Part shown: positions 43,140-49,877 of the stretch, piece after piece
Layout of the letters: the number at the start of each line of letters is the position of its first letter
Position numbering within the stretch: the stretch's first letter is position 1
Assembly: GCA_045546615.1 (NCBI GenBank)
Contig: JAZQDD010000048.1
Coordinates: forward strand, 1-52,772
Length of the DNA: 52,772 bases
Direction of reading: 5' to 3'
Source: CAG-390 sp045546615
Lineage (GTDB): Bacteria; Bacillota; Clostridia; Oscillospirales; CAG-272
Notes under the pieces: generated by a model
Databases searched by the model: none
What the model was told of the DNA's origin: nothing
Seen by the model: the letters and a program-made list of their open reading frames with translations, nothing else
Translations under genes and position numbers: made by a program

Positions 43140-44642
43140 ATGGCTTATTTTTACAAAGAACCTTCGCATACCTTCAGCGAGTATCTTCTCGTTCCCGGAT
43201 ATACTTCACCCGACTGCATTCCCGCTAATGTCAGCCTTAAAACTCCTTTGGTAAAGTTCCGTAAGGGAGAAACACCTGATATAACTCTTGGAATTCCGCT
43301 TGTTTCTGCTATAATGCAGTCCGTTTCGGATGATAAAATGGCTGTTGCTCTCGCACGCGAGGGCGGAATGTCCTTCATATACGGTTCCCAGAGCGTTGAG
43401 GCGGAGGCGGCAATGGTCGCCAGAGTAAAGAATTATAAGGCAGGCTTTGTCATTAGTGATTCTAACCTCACTCCCGATAATACTCTTGCAGATGTTCTCG
43501 CTCTTGTTAGTGCCAAGGGACACAGCACCATTGCCATCACCGATGATGGTACAAGCACGGGTAAGTTGCTCGGTATCGTTACGGGCAGAGATTACCGCGT
43601 TTCCCGTATGTCTACTGACCTTAAAGTAAAGGAATTTATGACTCCCCGTGAGAAGATGGTTACGGCTCCCGTTACTACCACTCTCAAGGAAGCAAACGAT
43701 ATTATCTGGGATAACAAGCTCAATGTTCTTCCCCTTGTTGACGCAAATGACCACCTTGCGTATCTCGTTTTCCGTAAGGATTATTCAGAGCATAAGGATA
43801 ATCCCCTTGAAATGCTCGATAGTGATAAGCGCTTTATGGTAGGCGCGGGTATCAACACTCGTGACTACGAAACGAGAGTTCCCGCACTTGTCGAGGCGGG
43901 CGCTGACGTGCTTTGTATTGATGCATCCGAGGGATATACCTGCTGGCAGAAGTTCACGCTCGATTTCATTCGTGAAAAATACGGCGACAGCGTAAAAGTT
44001 GGCGCAGGAAACGTAGTTGACCGCGAAGGTTTCCGCTTCCTTGCTGAGGCAGGTGCTGACTTTATCAAGGTCGGTATCGGCGGCGGCTCTATCTGTATCA
44101 CCCGCGAGCAGAAGGGTATAGGCAGAGGACAAGCTACTGCGCTTATCGAGGTTGCGGCGGCTCGTGACGAGTATTTTGAAGAGACAGGTATTTATATTCC
44201 GATCTGCTCTGACGGCGGTATCGTTCACGACTACCACATGACTCTCGCTCTTGCGATGGGTGCTGATTTCATAATGCTTGGCAGATATTTTGCAAGATTT
44301 GACGAAAGCCCCACAAACAAGTTGTTTGTTAACGGTCAGTACGTTAAGGAATATTGGGGCGAGGGCTCTAACCGCGCACGTAACTGGCAGAGATACGATC
44401 TCGGCGGAAGCTCGGGACTCGGATTTGAAGAGGGTGTTGATTCCTATGTAGTATATGCGGGTTCTCTGCGCGACAACGTAGCCAAGAGCCTTTACAAGGT
44501 AAAATCCACGATGTGTAACTGTGGTGTAAACAACATTCCCGATCTTCAAAAGAATGCACGCATCACGTTGGTTTCTGCTACAAGCATCGTCGAGGGCGGA
44601 CATCACGACGTAATTCTTAAATCCGCCAACGCTAAGCTCTGA
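43140..44642 (+). CDS. guaB: IMP dehydrogenase
   Basis: 500 residues. A TIM barrel is interrupted by two CBS domains (about 100-215). The active-site loop is GGGSICITREQKGIGRGQ with the nucleophilic Cys, and the flap follows (ARNWQRY). It turns IMP into XMP for guanine nucleotides. A 12-residue N-terminus precedes YLLVPGYTSPD, typical of the gut-Firmicutes type. Its stop overlaps the radC start as TGATG. Confidence 0.92.
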   Translation: MAYFYKEPSHTFSEYLLVPGYTSPDCIPANVSLKTPLVKFRKGETPDITLGIPLVSAIMQSVSDDKMAVALAREGGMSFIYGSQSVEAEAAMVARVKNYKAGFVISDSNLTPDNTLADVLALVSAKGHSTIAITDDGTSTGKLLGIVTGRDYRVSRMSTDLKVKEFMTPREKMVTAPVTTTLKEANDIIWDNKLNVLPLVDANDHLAYLVFRKDYSEHKDNPLEMLDSDKRFMVGAGINTRDYETRVPALVEAGADVLCIDASEGYTCWQKFTLDFIREKYGDSVKVGAGNVVDREGFRFLAEAGADFIKVGIGGGSICITREQKGIGRGQATALIEVAAARDEYFEETGIYIPICSDGGIVHDYHMTLALAMGADFIMLGRYFARFDESPTNKLFVNGQYVKEYWGEGSNRARNWQRYDLGGSSGLGFEEGVDSYVVYAGSLRDNVAKSLYKVKSTMCNCGVNNIPDLQKNARITLVSATSIVEGGHHDVILKSANAKL

Positions 44643-45418
44643 TGGCGGGCGGCGTTCACGCAGGACATCGCCAGCGTATGAAGGATAGATACCTCACGGG
44701 CGGACTTGATTCGTTCAGTCCGCATGAGGTTATCGAGCTTATGCTTTATTACGCTATCCCCCAGAGAGATGTAAACGACCTTTCGCATCGGCTTCTCGAA
44801 CGCTTCGGTTCTTTTTCGGGCGTTATTGAGGCGGAGTATGATGATCTCGTAGCAGTTGATGGTATGGGGCCTAATTCTGCACTTTTGTTTTGCATTTGCC
44901 GAGATGTAATTCGGAGATATGCTGTCGACAAAGCAGAGGTTCCGTTTGTATACGATTCCATAGAAAAGGTTGGTCAGTATCTTGTAAATCTTTATATCGG
45001 AGTGACCGTAGAAAAGGTTTATGCTATGCTGTTTGACAATAAGATGAAGCTTATTGACATTATTCAGCTTGCGGACGGTTCTATTAACTCCGTAAGGCTG
45101 TCGATGCGTACTCTCGCGGAAAAGGCGCTCAAACGCTCCGCGTCCTCGGTGATAGTAGCGCACAACCATCCGAACGGAACTGCGTACCCGTCTGACGACG
45201 ATGTGATGCTAACACATCAGATGCACGACCTTTGCGATATGCTGGGATTAAACCTCATTGACCATATTGTGGTCAGCGGGAAATATTATACACCCATCTT
45301 GCGAATCAAGAAGAACACGTTTATGTCCTCCGAACCGCGTTTTGCTGATGACGGCAATTATGCGGGGGACTTGGATATGTGCGCTTCGTTTTCTGTCCTC
45401 GAGGATAAAGGAAAATGA
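44642..45418 (+). CDS. radC: RadC/JAB-domain protein
   Basis: 258 residues. An N-terminal helix-hairpin-helix region (VDGMGPNSALLF) leads to the MPN/JAB-like domain with VAHNHPNG and the later Ser/Asp (YPSDDDV) that together form a metal site like that of JAMM proteins. RadC has long been called a repair protein, but its role is unsettled. A variable C-terminal tail of about 40 residues follows the domain. It overlaps guaB upstream and the winged-helix gene downstream (ATGA), which is an unusual set of partners. Confidence 0.85.
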   Translation: MAGGVHAGHRQRMKDRYLTGGLDSFSPHEVIELMLYYAIPQRDVNDLSHRLLERFGSFSGVIEAEYDDLVAVDGMGPNSALLFCICRDVIRRYAVDKAEVPFVYDSIEKVGQYLVNLYIGVTVEKVYAMLFDNKMKLIDIIQLADGSINSVRLSMRTLAEKALKRSASSVIVAHNHPNGTAYPSDDDVMLTHQMHDLCDMLGLNLIDHIVVSGKYYTPILRIKKNTFMSSEPRFADDGNYAGDLDMCASFSVLEDKGK

Positions 45419-46011
45419 TAAGGCTTTACTGTGAGGATATCGCAAAACGTGTAGAGATACAAAATTTTTATAGAGATCTCGGTTTTTCGGTAGATGCACC
45501 GCCTTGCGGCGAATTCATTAGTGCGGCAAATGGAGCTGAAACCACGTCCGCAATAGTGGTAGGTCAGTATCCGCCGTGGCTTACGGCGTGCCTCAGGCGA
45601 GGCTTGCCTACGTATTTTGTCGGAAACTTTGAAAATTCCTTTGATGCCTTTGATTCCCCCGAGCTTATAGATATCCTGCGGGAAAGAGAAGGAGACATTA
45701 GGTTTTTTGCATACGGAGGTTGTCTTGATTCCTCCGAGGACGGTGTTTTTTACCTCGGATATCCGCTGCGTCTCACCCCGTCCGAGGTCGCCATATTGTC
45801 GTTTCTTGTAAGACAAAGTCCGACGGGCGTGGATCAAGAACAGCTCGTTTCTGTTTGTGTTGGTGACTCTCACCGCAAAAGTTCAGTTTTACGCCAACAT
45901 ATTTCGTCGATAAATAAAAAGGCAAAAAACATTTACAGCGGCAGAGAGCTGATTACTTCTGACAGAAAACGCGGCGGCGTTAAATTGTATTATATGGTAA
46001 AAAATATTTAA
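45415..46011 (+). CDS. winged-helix protein with receiver-like N-terminus
   Basis: 198 residues. The C-terminal 85 (from about YPLRLTPSEVAIL) resemble the OmpR/PhoB DNA-binding wing: LTPSEVAILSFLVR, a turn with DQEQLV, then RQHISSINKKA as recognition helix and RGGVKLYYM as the wing. The N-terminal 110 residues have an alternating strand/helix pattern like a response-regulator receiver but no obvious phospho-acceptor Asp or paired kinase. Possibly an atypical, phosphorylation-independent regulator. Starts in the radC stop. Confidence 0.6.
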   Translation: MIRLYCEDIAKRVEIQNFYRDLGFSVDAPPCGEFISAANGAETTSAIVVGQYPPWLTACLRRGLPTYFVGNFENSFDAFDSPELIDILREREGDIRFFAYGGCLDSSEDGVFYLGYPLRLTPSEVAILSFLVRQSPTGVDQEQLVSVCVGDSHRKSSVLRQHISSINKKAKNIYSGRELITSDRKRGGVKLYYMVKNI

Positions 46012-46048
46012 TAAGAAATAGGCATCCCATGGATGCCTGTTTCTTATT
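46010..46048. terminator. convergent bidirectional terminator
   Basis: An 18-bp stem (46010-46027 with 46031-46048, one U-G pair) with a 3-nt loop ends each of two converging genes. Both stop codons lie within the stem. Confidence 0.85.
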
Positions 46049-46850
46049 TATTTAAGCTGAATTCTATTTTTGCGCCCCTGCCTGTAACGGTGGAGAAGGG
46101 AATGTCTTCGCCTGTATAATAAGGTGCGCAGAGCTTTGATTTAGCTGCTACGGTCTCCTCCGGCGAATCGGGTATGGTAAATACGTATGGCTCACTGCCA
46201 TCATCAAGCACCTTGAAGAAATATCTGAACCTTACGTAATCCTCGTTTGTAAGCCCTGTTTTGCTTTCTCCCCACGCAACGTGCGTTTCCATATCTATGA
46301 TGTAGTTACAGCTTATGTAGGATTCGCTTCCCGTAAAGCTCTGCTTGGGGTTGTCGGGATTTGAGTAGCTTCCGTCAGTGTGTGCGTACGCGTTGCACAG
46401 ACCGTCAATGGAAAAGAGATCTATGGACACTCCCACAGAATCAATGGTGTTGCTGTACTGCGGGAACTTATACACGGGCTTCGGGTCTTGCGAACCCGAA
46501 ATGCCATTAAGCTCCTCTCCCGTTTTGAAAAGCGGCTCAAGGCGAGAGTTGTCAAAATGTATCTCCGCGTCGACTCCCGAAATTCCGTAAGCGAGATCAC
46601 GCGAAATATTTTCAACAAAAACATCGAGGGCGATTCCCGTAAAATCGTTTGTGCCATCTCCATCGGTGTCAAAATCGCCGTATGAGGCTTCAAGATCCAT
46701 GCTAAAGCTCGGCTCAATAGCATAGCTTATTTCGCTCTGTGAGGAATTCTCGCCCGTCTCAGAGGGGGACGAGCAAGCAACGAGTGATGATGATGCAATA
46801 AAGGTCAACACAAGGGCAAGAGATATGGTTTTAATGCTTTTTCTTATCAT
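46044..46850 (-). CDS. surface lipoprotein, paralogue of the next protein
   Basis: 268 residues. The lipobox ends at Cys26 (SSLVAC). After a short Ser-rich linker comes a domain of about 225 residues with a Ca-binding-like loop DFDTDGDGTND, the segments AYGISGVDAEIHFDN and LEPLFKTGEELNG, and an AYHTDG-like AYAHTDGSY. The same domain makes up the N-terminal half of the protein encoded just upstream. Cohesin-like beta fold is suggested but not certain. Its start overlaps the end of the upstream gene by 20 bp. Confidence 0.7.
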   Translation of the reverse strand: MIRKSIKTISLALVLTFIASSSLVACSSPSETGENSSQSEISYAIEPSFSMDLEASYGDFDTDGDGTNDFTGIALDVFVENISRDLAYGISGVDAEIHFDNSRLEPLFKTGEELNGISGSQDPKPVYKFPQYSNTIDSVGVSIDLFSIDGLCNAYAHTDGSYSNPDNPKQSFTGSESYISCNYIIDMETHVAWGESKTGLTNEDYVRFRYFFKVLDDGSEPYVFTIPDSPEETVAAKSKLCAPYYTGEDIPFSTVTGRGAKIEFSLNK

Positions 46851-48357
46851 TTGATTTCTCCATGCGAATTATTAATAGTGAGGTGGGGATAAGGAGTACG
46901 AGCGATAATGATGCGGAAGCTGCGAAAGAAGAACAAGAGCCGTAGTCCGAGGATGCGTTGGTTGTATCATCAGCAGATGTATCCGCGGGAGCTTCGCTTT
47001 CGGGCGAAAGTGTCGTGGATTCGTGAGGTGTAACGATGTCCTCGCGATTATCCGTGGTGCTGTTTGGGGGAGCGGTAGTGTCAGATGTGGGCGGATATGT
47101 GGTTTCCGAGGTGGAGTCAACGGCAGAACTTGAGGTTGGTTCAGTAGTTGATTCCGTGGGAGCGGTTTCTGTCGTAACTTCGCCGCTTATGTCCGTAGTC
47201 ACCTCGGGCACTTGGGTAGTCACATCGGGAACTTTGGTAGTCACCTCGGGGACTTTAGTAGTCACTTCGGGAGCTTTAGTAGTAACCTCGGGGACTTTAG
47301 TAGTCACATCGGGGACTTTAGTAGTAACCTCGGGAGCTTTAGTAGTCACCTCGGGGGATTTAGTAGTCACCTCGGGGACTTTGGTAGTCACCTCGGGGAC
47401 TTTAGTAGTGACCTCGGGGACTTTAGTAGTAACCTCGGGGACTTTAGTAGTCACTTCGGGAGCTTTAGTAGTCACTTCGGGGGCTTTAGTAGTCACCTCT
47501 GCGGTAGTTGACTCGCTGTTCCAAAGTTTAAGAGTGACGCTATCGCCACGTCCGGGAACGTTGGAGAACGATGGAGATGAATCTGTTGCTCCCGTGTAAT
47601 ACGGAGCTTTCAGCATAACTGCGGAAATGGCAGTTGCGTTCGGGGAGTCAGGCACGGTGAAAGTGTATTCACCGCCCGCGCCGCTTTCGTCAAGCAATTT
47701 GAAATAATACCTGAAGCTGACGTTGTCCGAGCTTACAAGACCTGTTTTGTTATTCTTGTATGCTACGTGTGTTTCGATATTTATTACGTAATTACAGCTT
47801 ATGTATGATTCGGGGCCTGTAAATATTTGGTGCGGGTTTTCAGGATTTACATAGCTTCCATCCGTGTGGGCGTAAGCCTTGCAAAGCCCCTCAACCGAAA
47901 AGACGTCAAGAACAAGTCCTGCTGCGGGGATTCTGACGGGGTACGTGGGGAAGTTTGTCAGCGGGGCGGGGGAGTTAAGCCCCTTGCCGTTGAGCTCCTC
48001 AGATGTCTTAAATAGCGGCTCCAACTTTGTATTATCGAAGCACAGACGGGCATCAATCCCCGCAATTCCATAGGCGAGAGACGTGCTGATGTTGGTAACG
48101 CGCATATCCACCGCAATGCCCTTAAAATCGGCGGTTCCGTCATTGTTGGTATCAAAATCACCGTAACTTGCATCAAGCTCCACGTTAAAGCGAGGCTCAA
48201 GCTCAAAATCAATTTCATTTCTGTCCTCGGTGATGACGGCAGATGAAAATTCAACGGCATCGGACGTAGTTGCGGGGGATACGAGTGTGATTATGGGGAT
48301 GATAAGCAAGCACGTTAAAACCAACGCCAAAGCGGGCGAAAGATAAAAGTTTTTCAT
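46831..48357 (-). CDS. anchored surface protein with EVTTKVP repeats
   Basis: 508 residues. A signal sequence (to about residue 35) is followed by a domain clearly homologous to the lipoprotein next to it (DFDTNNDGTADF, LAYGIAGIDARLCFDN, LEPLFKTSEELNG). Then come about 14 heptads of the type EVTTKVP, a Ser/Thr/Pro-rich stalk, a hydrophobic C-terminal helix and a basic tail (RMEKSNDKKKH). There is no LPXTG motif, so membrane anchoring by the tail is more likely than sortase. The start at 48357 follows GGAG. Confidence 0.7.
   Translation of the reverse strand: MKNFYLSPALALVLTCLLIIPIITLVSPATTSDAVEFSSAVITEDRNEIDFELEPRFNVELDASYGDFDTNNDGTADFKGIAVDMRVTNISTSLAYGIAGIDARLCFDNTKLEPLFKTSEELNGKGLNSPAPLTNFPTYPVRIPAAGLVLDVFSVEGLCKAYAHTDGSYVNPENPHQIFTGPESYISCNYVINIETHVAYKNNKTGLVSSDNVSFRYYFKLLDESGAGGEYTFTVPDSPNATAISAVMLKAPYYTGATDSSPSFSNVPGRGDSVTLKLWNSESTTAEVTTKAPEVTTKAPEVTTKVPEVTTKVPEVTTKVPEVTTKVPEVTTKSPEVTTKAPEVTTKVPDVTTKVPEVTTKAPEVTTKVPEVTTKVPDVTTQVPEVTTDISGEVTTETAPTESTTEPTSSSAVDSTSETTYPPTSDTTAPPNSTTDNREDIVTPHESTTLSPESEAPADTSADDTTNASSDYGSCSSFAASASLSLVLLIPTSLLIIRMEKSNDKKKH
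47204..47497 (-). repeat. about fourteen 21-bp repeats (EVTTKVP)
   Basis: 21-bp units with plus-strand core accctcggg-free variants of acttTagtagtcacctcggg, differing by one to three bases each. They code Val/Ala-Pro-Glu-Val-Thr-Thr-Lys heptads. A run like this can gain or lose units in frame by slippage. Confidence 0.8.
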
Positions 48358-48374
48358 ATCTACTCCATTTGTAT

Positions 48375-48412
48375 TTAAGGGGTTGTCGCACAAAAACGAG
48401 ACAACCCCTTAA
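48375..48412 (-). terminator. hairpin between two surface-protein genes
   Basis: ttaaggggttgtc (48375-48387) and gacaaccccttaa (48400-48412) form a 13-bp stem. On the minus strand no T run follows, so termination may be weak. The sequence resembles the ends of the element at 18-244. Confidence 0.55.
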
Positions 48413-48420
48413 AGTTTTAT

Positions 48421-49695
48421 TTATTTGGTGTATCTTCTTTTACTGTCAACCGCGGTAACGGCGAGAACCGTGATTGCGGATATTGCAACACAGACAAGCA
48501 ACATCGTGTCTGCGTTGTCAGCGGTCTGAGCTGGAGGATTAACGGTAATGGTAATGCGAGAATCCTTCTCGTCATCGAGCCACTTTCCTGTTGCATCTAC
48601 CCAACCAATAATAAACTTGCCGTTTGCTATGCTATCGGGACCATTATTATTAAGCCACGTCCAACTCGGGTCATCCAAAGTGATACCGTCAGCATCCGCA
48701 GGGGCATATCCCATCATATTACCTTTTGCATCGGCAATACCTACGTACTCGCCGGCTATATCACCCTTTGTGGTAATGATGATTTTATCGTTAGCTTCAT
48801 ACTTATCTTTGTTGGTGTAGAGATAAACCTTATCCTCGGAAGGAGCAGTGGTGTCCTCGGGAGGAGCAGTGGTGTCCTCGGAAGGAGCAGTGGTGTCCTC
48901 AGAGGGAGCAGTGGTGTCCTCGGAAGGAGCAGTGGTGTCCTCGGAAGGAGCAGTGGTGTCCTCGGAAGGAGCAGTGGTGTCCTCGGAAGGAGCAGTGGTG
49001 TCCTCAGAGGGAGCAGTGGTGTCCTCAGAGGGAGCAGTGGTGTCCTCGGAAGGAGAACTGGTCTCGTCCTCATCAGCAGAGGAAGCTATAACAGTCACAT
49101 TGTAAGCAAGATCAACAGTTGTATCAGAAAGAGTGTTGGCAACTTCAGCGTAATGATCGCCTGTGGGGTCGCCGTAAGCGGCGAGCGCGGCGTAGTACCA
49201 ATCAAATTCGGAAGTACCGAGAGCAACTGCCTTAAATCCAACGGTTACGGTGAGGCTGTTGATAGTGTCTTTGTAATCCTCGTCAATGGTAATAGCAATC
49301 TTCATGAGCTGCATATCGGCGGTAGTGCTTTTGGAAGCCGAGACGGAGGCGTTACCATAGCTTTCCCATGTATCCGTATCGATTTCACTAATTCTTACGG
49401 TGTTTTCGGGAATCTCAATGAATCTTGCATCGAAATAAAAATAAACGTCGATAGAACCCGCACGGTACTCCGAAAAGTCTATATTATTCCATGCAAAGGT
49501 CACGTCGAAGGTGTCGCCGATGTGAACCGAAGATGGACCTGAAACAGTAAGGCTTGCGCCCTTTGTATTATTGATAGGTTCAAACTTGCCATTCCAAGTG
49601 TTGTCAGTATTTGATGCGTAAGCATTCATACTGAACGGAAAAGCGAGCAAGAGCAAAGAAAGCGCGAGACAAAGAATTAAAAATCTCTTTTTCAT
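48421..49695 (-). CDS. anchored surface protein, cohesin-like domain and SEDTTAP repeats
   Basis: 424 residues. A signal peptide (to about Ala27) is followed by a cohesin-like domain (about 40-190; SLTVSGPSSVHIGDTFDV, SIDVYFYFDARFIEI). Then come about ten SEDTTAP heptads, a second beta domain (KVYLYTNKDKYEANDKIII ... ITITV) and a C-terminal membrane helix with an RRYTK tail. Cohesins bind dockerins; the dockerin-bearing protein encoded just upstream might be a partner. The promoter at 49770-49798 and the AGGAG-less but signal-led ATG at 49695 set the start. Confidence 0.7.
   Translation of the reverse strand: MKKRFLILCLALSLLLLAFPFSMNAYASNTDNTWNGKFEPINNTKGASLTVSGPSSVHIGDTFDVTFAWNNIDFSEYRAGSIDVYFYFDARFIEIPENTVRISEIDTDTWESYGNASVSASKSTTADMQLMKIAITIDEDYKDTINSLTVTVGFKAVALGTSEFDWYYAALAAYGDPTGDHYAEVANTLSDTTVDLAYNVTVIASSADEDETSSPSEDTTAPSEDTTAPSEDTTAPSEDTTAPSEDTTAPSEDTTAPSEDTTAPSEDTTAPSEDTTAPPEDTTAPSEDKVYLYTNKDKYEANDKIIITTKGDIAGEYVGIADAKGNMMGYAPADADGITLDDPSWTWLNNNGPDSIANGKFIIGWVDATGKWLDDEKDSRITITVNPPAQTADNADTMLLVCVAISAITVLAVTAVDSKRRYTK
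48834..49063 (-). repeat. about ten 21-bp repeats (SEDTTAP)
   Basis: Units with the plus-strand core tcctcggaaggagcagtggtg; most copies are identical and two variants alternate. This high identity points to recent expansion. Codes acidic Ser-Glu-Asp-Thr-Thr-Ala-Pro heptads. Confidence 0.85.
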
Positions 49696-49769
49696 ATTTT
49701 TATTGCCACTCCATGATAGATAAATTTTATAAATGGTACAAAACGGAATTATACTAATACACATTTATA

Positions 49770-49798
49770 TAATACAATAAAATGAAGCGTTTGTCAAG
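49770..49798 (-). promoter_or_regulatory. consensus promoter of the surface-protein genes
   Basis: On the minus strand TTGACA (49793-49798), 17 bp, TATTAT (49770-49775), 75 bp before the ATG at 49695. It probably serves the three genes down to 46044. Confidence 0.7.
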
Positions 49799-49833
49799 TA
49801 AAAAAGCAAAAATACTTATATAATTTAACACTA

Positions 49834-49862
49834 AAAAGAGGGCTGCCGCTTTGCGGCAGCCC
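49834..49862 (-). terminator. terminator of the dockerin-protein gene
   Basis: gggctgccgc (49840-49849) and gcggcagccc (49853-49862) pair perfectly around a 3-nt loop; on the minus strand CTCTTTTT follows. It lies 15 bp past the stop at 49878. Confidence 0.9.
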
Positions 49863-49877
49863 AAACGGGTTTAAATA

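Noticed and set aside
47036..47599. A plus-strand frame coding VVTSGTL-type repeats
   Set aside because: It is the mirror reading of the EVTTKVP repeat run and has no other protein features.
48834..49063. Regularly spaced direct repeats that might be a CRISPR array
   Set aside because: Units are contiguous 21-mers without spacers and code heptads in the reading frame of a secreted protein.
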